The notes under the pieces are model-generated. The model searched no databases and was not told where the DNA came from. It was given only the letters and a program-made list of their open reading frames with translations. This document shows positions 17,435 to 26,375 of a DNA stretch of 64,000 bases, in pieces. Origin of the DNA: Mesoaciditoga lauensis cd-1655R = DSM 25116 (GTDB taxonomy: Bacteria > Thermotogota > Thermotogae > Mesoaciditogales > Mesoaciditogaceae). Location of the stretch: the NCBI RefSeq assembly GCF_000745455.1, contig NZ_KN050690.1, forward strand, positions 84,000 to 147,999, given 5' to 3'. Both the position numbers and the translations under genes were made by a program. Numbering within the stretch: position 1 is the stretch's first letter; the number at the start of each line of letters is the position of its first letter.

Positions 17435-18969
17435 TAAGAAAAACGCCGGAGCAATCCGCTCCGGCATTTTTCGATGAACAAACCAAGAATTTCATCTCAT
17501 TCGAAGAAATCGTAAATCCCTTCAAACCCCTAAGCATCTTCGCAAAAAAGGATTTTCTTCATCTTCAACCCCTAAACGAAGAGGAATTGAAAACGAATTA
17601 TGAATTCTTGAGAAAAGTTGAAAAATGTGAAAAATCCAGAAACAGAATAGAGCACATTTTAAGCGACTTTCACGAAATTTCGGCAAGCTTGAAAACTCTG
17701 GAAAAAGGCACATCCACAAGCGTGGACATCTTTGAGATAAAAAGGTTCATTCATCATCATAAAATTTTGAAAGAGTTAACCGATAGCTGTCTTGGAGGAT
17801 ATTTCACTTCACTGCAAGATATATGGGAAATACTTGACCCACAAAACAGCGCCTCCTATGCCTTCGCCCCTTTCAACGAAACCATAGAAAAACTGACAAA
17901 AAAGTGCGTAAAACTTCAATCGAAAATAGGTGCTCTTTACAAAGTGCAAGCGGAAAAGGTCGAAAAAGCATTTGGGATAAAAGTAAAAGATAGGAAGTTC
18001 ATCTTGAAAAGAAGAAAATCCAAAGAAATACTCTCTTCAGATTTGGTAATGGTGGAAAGAGAGGGAATACAAAGTTACACGTTCGTTCTGAGGCCCACAG
18101 ATGAAATACTGTCGCTTGAAAGGGAACTATCGGATTGTGAAAACGCACTGAAAATCGCTCAGGATAAAGAGGTAAAGCGCCTTTGCGATACGCTTTCACA
18201 GCACGTAGAACGTTTAAAAGAAGAAAAGCGTAAGATATCCGAACTTGATCTGTCGCTTGCAAAGCTTCGTGGATTGAAATGGGGGTGGACTTACCCTGAA
18301 TTCGATTCAAAAATGGACATACGCTTCGCATTTCATCCCGAAATAAAACACAGTGTTGAAGAAATGGAATACACTTACACGCCCTTAAACGGTGTATTTG
18401 AAAAAGGCTTAACGATGATCTTCGGTCCGAACATGGGAGGCAAAACGACGACGCTCAAAACTATCGGTTTACTTTGCGCGTTGGCATCTTATGGATTCTT
18501 GGTGCCAGCGAAATCCGTTATTTTGCCATACATAAAATGGATAAGGTACATAGGATCAGACGAAGGAAACAACGGCCTTTCGAAATTTGCAAAACAGATG
18601 GATTCCATGGCAAAAACGATTTCCTTTCCTCAAAACGGACTTATCTTGATAGATGAATTCGGTGCAGGCACGAATCCTTACGAAGGCGAAGCGCTGGCAA
18701 CTGCCCTGGCCAAAGAACTTAATAGAAGAAATGATTTTTCGATAATGGTTACTCACTACAGAAAAACGATAGAAGATGTGAAATGCAAAAAGTACACGAT
18801 GGGGCGTATAAATTTTGAAGATGAAATCACGTCAGAAAACGTTTATTCAAAAATAGATCACCATCTCATCGATGGCGCAAAAGTTGAACTTGGAGATGCC
18901 ATAAAGCTTGCAAAAATCCTTGGCTTGCCTGATAGTGTCATTGAGGTGGCAAAAAGGTTGCTTGAATAG
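17431..18969 (+). CDS. MutS-family ATPase without DNA-recognition domain (candidate KamC-type reactivase)
   Basis: A 512-residue protein with a MutS2-like helical core (about 20-310, with coiled-coil stretches) and a C-terminal MutS ABC ATPase: Walker [16 protein letters not shown] (about 331-345), an ISxPxxG-like region, Walker [14 protein letters not shown], and a VTHY switch. The mismatch-recognition, Smr and clamp domains are missing, so it is neither MutS1 nor full MutS2. MutS-like ATPases of this size (KamC) are known as reactivase partners of lysine 5,6-aminomutase; kamD and kamE lie 7 kb away, so KamC is a plausible but unproven call. The ATG at 17431 overlaps the gcvPB stop. An intrinsic terminator lies inside its first codons. 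Confidence 0.7.
   Translation: MIRKTPEQSAPAFFDEQTKNFISFEEIVNPFKPLSIFAKKDFLHLQPLNEEELKTNYEFLRKVEKCEKSRNRIEHILSDFHEISASLKTLEKGTSTSVDIFEIKRFIHHHKILKELTDSCLGGYFTSLQDIWEILDPQNSASYAFAPFNETIEKLTKKCVKLQSKIGALYKVQAEKVEKAFGIKVKDRKFILKRRKSKEILSSDLVMVEREGIQSYTFVLRPTDEILSLERELSDCENALKIAQDKEVKRLCDTLSQHVERLKEEKRKISELDLSLAKLRGLKWGWTYPEFDSKMDIRFAFHPEIKHSVEEMEYTYTPLNGVFEKGLTMIFGPNMGGKTTTLKTIGLLCALASYGFLVPAKSVILPYIKWIRYIGSDEGNNGLSKFAKQMDSMAKTISFPQNGLILIDEFGAGTNPYEGEALATALAKELNRRNDFSIMVTHYRKTIEDVKCKKYTMGRINFEDEITSENVYSKIDHHLIDGAKVELGDAIKLAKILGLPDSVIEVAKRLLE
17445..17470 (+). terminator. Intrinsic terminator inside the 5' end of the MutS-like gene
   Basis: A perfect 8-bp GC-rich stem GCCGGAGC/GCTCCGGC with a 5-nt loop is followed by ATTTTT. 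It lies 11 bp after the gcvPB stop, as a gcv operon terminator would, yet it is within codons 5-14 of the next reading frame. Ribosomes continuing through the ATGA overlap would mask the stem. Confidence 0.8.
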
Positions 18970-19087
18970 CACCCCCTACGTCGACTCCGTCGACACTTCC
19001 CCCGCAAGCGGGGGCAGAATATCTATAAAATGGCGAGGAGGGTTCATTTTCAGGAGTTTTCTCAAACTTCACGCACAACGTAAGTTT
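18968..19087. repeat. Family A cluster and a family B end
   Basis: An A1 module with first hairpin GTCGAC-TCC-GTCGAC (about 18981-18995) is followed by an A2 tail (GGCGAGGAGGGTTCATT) and then by CTTCACGCACAACGTAAG, which matches the terminal repeat of family B. Confidence 0.75.
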
Positions 19088-19420
19088 TTATTTTGAAATG
19101 ACCACTATCTTGTAGTTCAAAGTGCCAAATGGTGTCTGCTTTTCTACTTTATAAATTTTCATGTAATCTTCCAAACCGGAAAACGTAGCGGGAATGGTTG
19201 AAGTCGTGATATCGGTAACAGTGCAATTGCTGTTCGTTGGTGTTGCACCTTTCCACCCATCAATAGACGTATTTTGCTCTTCCAAAACGGTCTTAAGGGA
19301 AGCTATTTGAGAATCAACGCTTTTGAAGGCTTGATTGACGATTAACAATATACCGGCTATAACTATGGTAAGAAGGAATAAAGTTATGATGGCTTCCATC
19401 ACCGAAAAACCCTTTCTCAT
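19088..19420 (-). CDS. Prepilin-like protein with N-terminal methylation motif
   Basis: A 110-residue type IV pilin-like protein. The short basic leader MRKG is followed by FSVMEAIITLFLLTIVIAG: cleavage after Gly by a prepilin peptidase would leave Phe1 and the conserved Glu5, then a hydrophobic helix of about 20 residues. The remainder is a small soluble head. It is the last gene of a three-gene pilin operon, 1 bp after the PilX/GspK-like gene, and is probably a minor pilin or pseudopilin. Confidence 0.8.
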   Translation of the reverse strand: MRKGFSVMEAIITLFLLTIVIAGILLIVNQAFKSVDSQIASLKTVLEEQNTSIDGWKGATPTNSNCTVTDITTSTIPATFSGLEDYMKIYKVEKQTPFGTLNYKIVVISK

Positions 19421-19421
19421 C

Positions 19422-21581
19422 TTACATCATCCTCGTTCCAAAATAGATCACATCGTTCGTCTGTGGCGTTGCCAACGGTAAATCTTCGTTCACATAAAGC
19501 CTTTTATCGTAAACGTTGTACTCTTTGTAGCCGTTCCAATCAGTTTCGCCTCCAGAAAAAGTTGGGTCCATTTTGCGCGTTATAATTGAACCAAGGATCT
19601 GTCTATATCCTTCGTTTCCCATACCACTGAAATCTTGTATCCATAAATGTCCTTTTTTATCTTTATGATTTCCTTTATATTCTCCACTTCCAAACGTTAA
19701 AAGATTGGCTGTAATAAGAATATTTTTGGGTTGAGAATTCTCTTTTGGGATATATATGCTTCCTCCAAGAGAAACTATGTTCAACATCGAATTGACATTA
19801 TCTTTTTTGACCAACTCGTTAAGATCAATCCCATCATCAAGTAAAGAATGTCCCAAATGCCCTTTGAGATCGTTGTACAATCCTCCATAAATTATATCGC
19901 CTTTGATCTTAACGTCACCAGTTTCTGAAATGATCGTGTACTTACCGTATAAAGTTGAAACTTGCTGACTACCTTTACTCCCTTGGCCACCGGGTATTCC
20001 TTCTCCACCCATCTCGACGTTGCCGTACGCTGATATAACACCGTTGAATCTGTAAGGTACAGCCCCTATATCTGGAAACATCAATTTTCTTTCGCCTTGA
20101 CCTTGATAATAAACGAAAAACGTCATTGAATTCCAGGGTGGATTATTGTTTTTTAAAGAATTTACGGGAGTGATTATAACTTGCGCAACGTCACCATTTT
20201 GTTTTTTATTATTGGGATGTGATAAGTAATCACCAGTCCATTTTATCTCGGTAACTTGAACCAATTCACCAGGCGTGGCAAATGTTGAAGGCAGAGTTAC
20301 ATCATAAGTATTAGCAGCAACATTTGTCTCCATCACGTCAGTTATAACCGTTATGCTGCTATCTGCGCTCTCATGGTAAGTATGTCCATCGTCTTCCCAA
20401 GTGAAGTCTTTTAAATACACACCCGATGACGAGTCAGTCAGTGGTTGTTTGTTCATGTACTTTAAGAATATCTCAGAAGCGGGCCTTGTCATCGCTTCCA
20501 CTTGGTTTTTGTAAATGTTATTCATATTATCAAAATAGTTTTTCATATCATTTTCTTGAGCTGGAGCAAGCCTCTCATAACCGCGTTGAAAGATCAATGA
20601 AAGAGGATCGTTTTCCAAATCATACAACTTTCCCCTTACCCATATCTGTGTGTGATCAGAACTGAACTTATCAACGGCGCTTATGTCTATCAACATCGAT
20701 TTGTCATCTTTTATCAATCTTCGTTGCTCTTCAAGGGTATTTATTTCTCCAGTTTTCCATAAATTCGCCGAGTTAGATGAACTGTAATAGTACCATCCCT
20801 TTCCAACGTAATTTCCATTCAACCAAACTTCAACCTTATTTCCGTCATTATCATTTGTCGGAAGATCTTTTGGAAGATTAGTTTCGCTAAAACTTGTAGT
20901 TAAAGTTGCATACTGTGTAAGTCCGATAAAAGAAGGACCATTACTGGATGTCAAAGGTGGATTCTTGCTCATAATTCCTAAATTTCCTCCGAAGTAAGAT
21001 GGTCCATCTATTTTTTCTCCATAAGCGTAATATCCATTTACTCCTTCAAGTGCAAACACTGCCCAATTTGTAAAGTATTTTGGTGAAACAAAACCCGAAA
21101 AATAAGCACTTTGCCGTTTGGAATATGCACGTACCACAACGAAAATTAAATTGTTGTAATCGTTCAACGGAGTTAAAACGACCTGAATGTTATCTCCGCT
21201 GACAGATTTCAAAAGATATTGAAGAGAAGATTTTGGGACATAAAAAGGCTTGTTGAAATTCGAAAAAACTTCATTCCACGCTTGAGCTTCTGGTGAATCT
21301 CCTCCCGCGATCTTATTTTTAAAATCGTTAAACCATGTTGGAGTTGATGATTGTTGTAAGTCGTCGAAGTTAAAAACATAATGATCACGGTACTGATCTC
21401 TAAAATACGTGTAGAGAGTGATAAAAGCATCGCCCGCACGTTTTTGAAGCGTTAGCTTTTCCATATTTGTCACAGTTAAATTTAAATTGTTCTGAATCTT
21501 TGTTATGACCACTTCAATTATTATTGTGGCCACTATCATCATGATAATCACCGAAACAAGTATAAAACCTCTTTTTTTCAT
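19422..21581 (-). CDS. Large PilX/GspK-like pilus assembly protein
   Basis: A 719-residue protein with a pilin-like N-terminus, MKKRG-FILVSVIIMMIVATII, in which the usual Glu5 of mature pilins is replaced by Ser. Loss of Glu5 is known for tip proteins such as GspK and PilX. After the helix comes a very large head (about 640 residues) rich in Asn, Gly, Ser and aromatic residues, with beta-strand character. Stretches such as GDVKIKGDIIYGG and GGSIYIPKEN look like short repeats of a beta-helix or beta-roll. It should cap or initiate the pilus, or serve as an adhesin. It lies between two normal prepilin genes. Confidence 0.7.
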   Translation of the reverse strand: MKKRGFILVSVIIMMIVATIIIEVVITKIQNNLNLTVTNMEKLTLQKRAGDAFITLYTYFRDQYRDHYVFNFDDLQQSSTPTWFNDFKNKIAGGDSPEAQAWNEVFSNFNKPFYVPKSSLQYLLKSVSGDNIQVVLTPLNDYNNLIFVVVRAYSKRQSAYFSGFVSPKYFTNWAVFALEGVNGYYAYGEKIDGPSYFGGNLGIMSKNPPLTSSNGPSFIGLTQYATLTTSFSETNLPKDLPTNDNDGNKVEVWLNGNYVGKGWYYYSSSNSANLWKTGEINTLEEQRRLIKDDKSMLIDISAVDKFSSDHTQIWVRGKLYDLENDPLSLIFQRGYERLAPAQENDMKNYFDNMNNIYKNQVEAMTRPASEIFLKYMNKQPLTDSSSGVYLKDFTWEDDGHTYHESADSSITVITDVMETNVAANTYDVTLPSTFATPGELVQVTEIKWTGDYLSHPNNKKQNGDVAQVIITPVNSLKNNNPPWNSMTFFVYYQGQGERKLMFPDIGAVPYRFNGVISAYGNVEMGGEGIPGGQGSKGSQQVSTLYGKYTIISETGDVKIKGDIIYGGLYNDLKGHLGHSLLDDGIDLNELVKKDNVNSMLNIVSLGGSIYIPKENSQPKNILITANLLTFGSGEYKGNHKDKKGHLWIQDFSGMGNEGYRQILGSIITRKMDPTFSGGETDWNGYKEYNVYDKRLYVNEDLPLATPQTNDVIYFGTRMM

Positions 21582-21609
21582 TTTCTCACCGCTTCATGAA
21601 AATTTCACT

Positions 21610-22122
21610 CTATTGAAGATTTAAAAGTGCAATGGTAAATGTTGATTCCACAGGGGAAAGTGGGGCTTTGACTTTTATGTTGTATTTGAGTTTGCCAAGG
21701 CTTAGACTTATAAAATTCACCGTTGCGCTTGCTGGCATTGAGATCTGAGATTGGTAAGTAAAATAAGGTTCTCCCGAAAAATCACTTTGAGTGTATGGCT
21801 TACTATACAAGAATATTTCAGTAGAGCTAAAAGTTATCTGGTTGGTGAAATATGTCTTTACCAAGGGAACAACTACTTTATAGCGCACAGAATTTCCAAG
21901 CATTTTAAGTTCTTCTTCACCCTCCGGTTCTGCTTTTTCAAGATTTTGAACAAGGATTGAATTTACCAAGTTGGCCTCTGATATTGCATTCATTCTGTGA
22001 ATTGCTAATTCTGTTTTTTGCGTTAAATCATATACCATCATACTCAACAGGGTGAGGAGCACGCCTGTTACTGCTATCGCTACCAAAAGTTCTATATAAG
22101 TAAAGCCTTTTTTCCCTTTCAT
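21610..22122 (-). CDS. Prepilin-like protein
   Basis: A 170-residue type IV pilin-like protein. The leader MKGKKG is followed by FTYIELLVAIAVTGVLLTLL with Glu5 present. It is first in the operon with the large PilX/GspK-like protein and a second small prepilin. The head (about 40-170) has a pattern of beta strands without recognised motifs. No assembly ATPase or prepilin peptidase is in the window, so the machinery is encoded elsewhere. Confidence 0.82.
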   Translation of the reverse strand: MKGKKGFTYIELLVAIAVTGVLLTLLSMMVYDLTQKTELAIHRMNAISEANLVNSILVQNLEKAEPEGEEELKMLGNSVRYKVVVPLVKTYFTNQITFSSTEIFLYSKPYTQSDFSGEPYFTYQSQISMPASATVNFISLSLGKLKYNIKVKAPLSPVESTFTIALLNLQ

Positions 22123-22540
22123 ATGAACACCTCTTATATATTATCGGCCCAACGGGATCAAAAATTAAGTGTCATTTTAAAACTTCCTAATACTGTTGGA
22201 TTCATTTAAAAGAGATAGAATTCAACAATTAAATAATCAAAGGCATTCTTTTCTTGAAGATGTTATAACCTCAGTATATATGGCGTTAGCTGAAAGCGTA
22301 TGAGAATGAAAGAGCGAGGAATTGAAATATGTCTTGATATGCTTGATTTGTTGACATGTTTTACTGATTTGTTAAAGTGCAAGAGGACATAAATCGCAGG
22401 ATATGAAATCACTTTTTTACCATGGGCTGTGATGATTATACAAGAATTTCAAGCTCTTTTCAATGACTTTGTTTTTCGCTTTTATCATCTCTCTGAAGTT
22501 TCTTTCAAAACATGTGAATAAGTGGCAAGCAATAAATGGT
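22123..22540. other. Gap with a possible gene remnant
   Basis: About 400 bp without a credible gene. A stretch at 22195-22305 reads LDSFKRDRIQQLNNQRHSF and onward to a stop, and continues in another frame from an ATGA overlap (MRMKERGIEICLDML) to a stop near 22391. This looks like a small decayed or frameshifted gene, but I do not recognise it. The last 70 bp resemble a family B arm (GAAGTTTCTTTCAAAACATG). Confidence 0.35.
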
Positions 22541-22542
22541 TT

Positions 22543-22733
22543 GGAACCCCCTTCGTCGGCTTCGCCGACACTTCCCCCATAAATGGGGGCAGACTTTTCA
22601 ATTTGGAAAGAGCTATCTTGATTCTCCTACCAAGACTGGGAGGAGAGGGCCAACAACGTTGGCGAGGAGGGTTCATTACCCCCTTCGTCGGCTCCGCCGC
22701 CATTCCACAAACTGGGGAAGACTTGCATAAAAC
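22543..22733. repeat. Family A cluster
   Basis: A1 with first hairpin GTCGGC-TTC-GCCGAC, then A2 of the CTCCTACCAAGACTGGGAGG type ending GGCGAGGAGGGTTCATT, directly joined to a truncated A1. The direct junction GGTTCATT-ACCCCC corresponds to the empty form of the junction that carries the DUF559 gene near 36.6 kb. Confidence 0.85.
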
Positions 22734-22734
22734 T

Positions 22735-22855
22735 TCATTTTCTCTTTACTTTTAGGAACAGAGTTGGAGGCATACGGCGTACCTCGTTTTTTGAGTCGTA
22801 AGATGGTTAAAAGAGTGAATTCATGTTGGATGGGTTCGATGAACAATGTTAGCCC
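22735..22855. repeat. Family B fragment
   Basis: Partial family B arm (CAGAGTTGGAGGCATACGGC, then GTAAGATGGTTAAAAGAGTG) up to 10 bp before the end of the GGDEF gene. Confidence 0.6.
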
Positions 22856-22861
22856 TACGAA

Positions 22862-24589
22862 TTACTCTTCACCATTTTTCAAACTTTTTTCAAGCGAAGA
22901 GAGAAGTTTTGGTATATCTTCTCCATCTAACGGATAGGTCAAAACAACATATTTTACCTTGACTTCATACCTAAACTCATGGATTTGATTGACTATTTGT
23001 TCGCATTTTCTCATTCCATCTTCTTTTTTCATTCCGTAGAAGCATACCAAAAATTCGTCTTCTCCAAAACGTGATGCTATATCCGTGAGGCGGACGTTTT
23101 CATTTATGACTTTAGCTACGAATTTCAAAAGAACATCGCCGTTAAGACGTCCATATTTTTCGTTAAAAGCTCTCATTTCCTTAATGTCTATCATCATAAA
23201 CGTTAAAAGCTTGTTTTCACGCTTCGCCAGCGCCTCTTCTCGTTTCATCAGCTCCTCAAATTCCTGACGTGTTAGCAACTCCGTTAACGGGTCATACTTC
23301 ATGGAATTCTTGCTTTTTTCGAGGAATTCGTACATCGATAAAAACGTCGTTATGTGATAGATAAGCGTTCTTATCATTTCTTCTGTTCTTTCATTTATGA
23401 TGAATCTGTCAAAGTTTATAACATATTTAACCTTACTGGAATCCGTTTTAAGTTCCATGATGATTTTCCCGTCGCCACCGGTTTCGAAATTAAAAGCGTT
23501 GACCGTGCCTAGATATATTTCCATTTTTCTGTACTTCATACCTATACCACTGATAGGCTTCGAGAAATCAAGCATTCTTCTGAAAGCAATTCTTAACGCC
23601 TCTTCCAAACTCTTTCTTTCCGCTTTTACTTCGTTAAACAACAACGAAAATTCTATGAGAAGTTTGTTCATCTCAACGAGCTCTACATTCGTCTCGCTCA
23701 TGTTTTTAATGAGTTCGGAGTAATCTTTATCCAGTTTTTCATGCTCTTCAACCAACTGGTTGTATTTGAAAGTAAGCTCAGTTTGAGGCTCTTTTTCCCA
23801 TTTTTTAAAAGTATCAAGACTTCTTATAAAGTTTGCAAATCTAACGAGCGGCATAGTCCTTTTAACAGTATGGCGGTAAACCAAAATAACCAACAACAAC
23901 AGGAGGAAAAGAACAAGAGTCCAGATATACAAAGAAGTGCTTAGCACTTTAAGCACAATATGCCAAAACGATTTCTCCACTACAACCTCGTAACCGCTTA
24001 ATCCTACCGGCTCCAAGAAGAAAATCATTCCGTTTTTCAAAATTATTCCGTTTTCATCAAGTGCCACGAGAGATAAGAGATTTCTCCATTTCATGTCATT
24101 GGTGTTCACACCAAGCCCGGTTTTATCCACCAGAAACGAATCCGCAATTCCACTCTTCATAAAACTTACCCTCACAACTGCGATGTGTTCATCATCTGAG
24201 GTCCTGGAGGATATTGTTACCAAGGGTGAACCATCGGCAGATTTAGAAAATGGAGAAATGTATTTTCCGTTTAAAATGGCGTACTTGTAATCATCTGAAT
24301 TTCTTCCCACCAAATTATCAGGGATGTTAAAACTGTAAACCACTTTTCCGTCCAGATTCATCAAGGCGTAGCCTTTTATAATCGTTGAAGTGGCAGAGGG
24401 AAACGCAACGAATTTCATATTTGAAACCGCCGAAAGCACCTCATCCAAATACTCTGAAACGTTTAAAGAGTAAGCTTTTGTTTCATTCAACATTAAAAGC
24501 GAATATCTTTTCATGTCGTTAGATATTGAAAGCACACCACCCATTATCACGATCGCAACGATGATGACGATCAAGAATCTCGCTTTCAT
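22862..24589 (-). CDS. Membrane-bound GGDEF protein (diguanylate cyclase)
   Basis: A 575-residue sensor. An N-terminal membrane helix (about 5-22) and a second one (about 216-238) enclose an extracytoplasmic sensor region of about 190 residues. A helical linker with coiled-coil character follows. The C-terminal GGDEF domain (about 430-570) starts with YDPLTELLTR and has the active-site loop FGEDEF (Glu replaces the second Gly), a variant found in active cyclases. It should make c-di-GMP in response to an external signal. Its start overlaps the periplasmic binding protein gene by 4 bp, so that protein may be its signal receptor. Confidence 0.85.
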   Translation of the reverse strand: MKARFLIVIIVAIVIMGGVLSISNDMKRYSLLMLNETKAYSLNVSEYLDEVLSAVSNMKFVAFPSATSTIIKGYALMNLDGKVVYSFNIPDNLVGRNSDDYKYAILNGKYISPFSKSADGSPLVTISSRTSDDEHIAVVRVSFMKSGIADSFLVDKTGLGVNTNDMKWRNLLSLVALDENGIILKNGMIFFLEPVGLSGYEVVVEKSFWHIVLKVLSTSLYIWTLVLFLLLLLVILVYRHTVKRTMPLVRFANFIRSLDTFKKWEKEPQTELTFKYNQLVEEHEKLDKDYSELIKNMSETNVELVEMNKLLIEFSLLFNEVKAERKSLEEALRIAFRRMLDFSKPISGIGMKYRKMEIYLGTVNAFNFETGGDGKIIMELKTDSSKVKYVINFDRFIINERTEEMIRTLIYHITTFLSMYEFLEKSKNSMKYDPLTELLTRQEFEELMKREEALAKRENKLLTFMMIDIKEMRAFNEKYGRLNGDVLLKFVAKVINENVRLTDIASRFGEDEFLVCFYGMKKEDGMRKCEQIVNQIHEFRYEVKVKYVVLTYPLDGEDIPKLLSSLEKSLKNGEE

Positions 24590-25626
24590 CCGTTTCCTCC
24601 AAATTTCCAGGTTAGCTTAAACCCAGAAGAAGTTATCCTATAAAAGTAAACTGGCGTTGTAGCATGTACACCGTTAAATGTAAAAGTCTCTCCCATTCCG
24701 AAGAAGGAGTGGGAATTCAAATACTTTTCCGCATCCTTGTAACTTATCCTCTCTTTGGCCAAAATGTACGCCACTTTTAACGCATCATACGACAAAACAC
24801 CTACAGGAGTGAGTACCAAATATTTGTTCGAAATTTTTTCATTCAACGAGGATTTTAAATAAAGCGGATCCACAAATCCTACCGTGACAAAGCCTTTAGT
24901 CACTGAAAGATGATCAAGCAGGGAAGTGTGAAATGTCCAATCACTTCCCATAAAAGCACTAGTTGGAAATTTTTCCTTCAATTCTTCTATAACTTTAACG
25001 GCGTTGTCTGGTGACATTATGAGAACAAAAGCATCTGGGGAATGTTCAACGTTTTTTATTTCATTTATAAAGATGCTTTTCTCTTTCGTGGTGTTTTTCA
25101 GGTTTTTGATTATCTCATCAGCCAAATAAGTCACATAATCAAGGTTGGTGTTGTCTTTCACTATCACGATATTTTTGTATCCCATGCTTGTTATGTACGC
25201 TGCTATGGCGTTGGCCTGAATATCATCCGTTGGGGCCATTGTAAAAGCGTATTTTACTTTTTTCAACATTTTGGGGTTTGTTACCATCGCCTCTATCAAA
25301 ACAGAATGAGTTCTTCCTAAAATGTCATCGATTTTCGCAAGATCGGATGAATAACCATCGGCAACAAAATACCTTATCCCTTTTTTTGTTGCATCTTCTA
25401 TGGATTTCTCTAAAGTATCAGATGTGTAGTCCACATCTACAAAATTCACATCTTTTGGTAAGTTTTGCAGGGCCGTTAAAAAACCAACGCGCGCATCAAA
25501 ATGCGCAGAAATATCATCGGTGGGCAAAAGTATGCCTACCGATGCCTTTTCTTTGTACGGATTGAAAAGTAAAAACAAGACGAGAAGGGCGCTAACGATC
25601 AAAACAGAATTTACAACTTTTTTCAT
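24586..25626 (-). CDS. Type 1 periplasmic binding protein-like sensor component
   Basis: A 346-residue exported protein with an N-terminal hydrophobic anchor (about 4-22, no clear lipoprotein Cys). The mature part fits the LivJ-like or sugar-binding type 1 fold: VGILLPTDD opening, a repeated alpha/beta pattern, YKNIVIVKDNTNLDYVTYLA and FVTVGFVDPLYL segments, and GVLSYDALKVAYILA near the end. No ABC permease or ATPase follows; instead the next gene, overlapping by 4 bp, is a GGDEF protein, and the preceding one is kamE. A role as ligand receptor for the GGDEF protein, perhaps for an amino acid, is inferred. Confidence 0.72.
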   Translation of the reverse strand: MKKVVNSVLIVSALLVLFLLFNPYKEKASVGILLPTDDISAHFDARVGFLTALQNLPKDVNFVDVDYTSDTLEKSIEDATKKGIRYFVADGYSSDLAKIDDILGRTHSVLIEAMVTNPKMLKKVKYAFTMAPTDDIQANAIAAYITSMGYKNIVIVKDNTNLDYVTYLADEIIKNLKNTTKEKSIFINEIKNVEHSPDAFVLIMSPDNAVKVIEELKEKFPTSAFMGSDWTFHTSLLDHLSVTKGFVTVGFVDPLYLKSSLNEKISNKYLVLTPVGVLSYDALKVAYILAKERISYKDAEKYLNSHSFFGMGETFTFNGVHATTPVYFYRITSSGFKLTWKFGGNG

Positions 25627-26375
25627 AACACCCTCTTTGAAATTTCTACGGCTATGTAGGATGCAACGTCAGAAGGCACCGTCCCACTTCCAAAACCGGC
25701 ATCGTATCCAAGTTCAACGGCCAGTTCATGGGTTATACGTGGTCCCCCGGCTATCAAAAGAACTGATTTCCTCAATCCCTCTGCTTCTAATATATCGGCC
25801 AATTCTACCAAATTCTTTACGTGTATGTTCCTTTGTGTTACTACTTGCGAAACAAGGACAACATCCGCACCAGTTTCACGTATTTTCTTTGCCAATTGCG
25901 AAGGCGGAACCTGGCTGCCAAGGTTGTAAACTTTGAACATCTTATATCTTTCAAGGCCAGAGTCCCCATGGTATCCCTTCATGTTCAATATGGAATCCAA
26001 TCCGACCGTATGCGCATCGGTGCCTATTGTGGCTCCAACTACGACTATCGGCCTTTTAACATGTTCTTCTATGTATTTGTCCACTTCTTCCATGCTCATA
26101 TGCGGAGTTTCAACGCTCATAACCTTGATATCGTTGTAATTTATCGAAGTTGTGAGATGGCCATAAACCACGAAGAAGGAAAAGTTTTCTTTTAAATCCC
26201 TGGAAAACACTATCTGAACATCCGTTAAATTCATTTTGTTGGCTATTCGACGGGCGGCTTCTCTCGCCTTAGGTCCATGTGGTATTGGCAACGTGAAAGA
26301 AAGTTGAACTGCTCCATCGTCCATTTGATCACCATAAGGCTTGAGATGAGACAAATCAACTTTTTTGATGTTCAT
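25623..26375 (-). CDS. kamE: Lysine 5,6-aminomutase beta subunit
   Basis: A 250-residue adenosylcobalamin-binding subunit. The cobalt-ligand motif DAHTVGLDS gives His122, and Lys133 lies exactly 11 residues later, the same spacing as the His and the PLP-binding Lys in the Clostridium sticklandii enzyme. The Rossmann-like B12 domain follows (VVLVSQVVTQ, LIAGGPRITHELA, GFGSGTVPSDVA). With KamD it moves the terminal amino group of D-lysine or beta-lysine from C6 to C5. It overlaps kamD by 4 bp and the binding-protein gene by 4 bp. Confidence 0.94.
   Translation of the reverse strand: MNIKKVDLSHLKPYGDQMDDGAVQLSFTLPIPHGPKAREAARRIANKMNLTDVQIVFSRDLKENFSFFVVYGHLTTSINYNDIKVMSVETPHMSMEEVDKYIEEHVKRPIVVVGATIGTDAHTVGLDSILNMKGYHGDSGLERYKMFKVYNLGSQVPPSQLAKKIRETGADVVLVSQVVTQRNIHVKNLVELADILEAEGLRKSVLLIAGGPRITHELAVELGYDAGFGSGTVPSDVASYIAVEISKRVL

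Noticed and set aside
17431..18969. MutS or MutS2 mismatch or recombination protein
   Set aside because: The mismatch-recognition domain of MutS1 and the Smr domain of MutS2 are both absent and the protein is only 512 residues.
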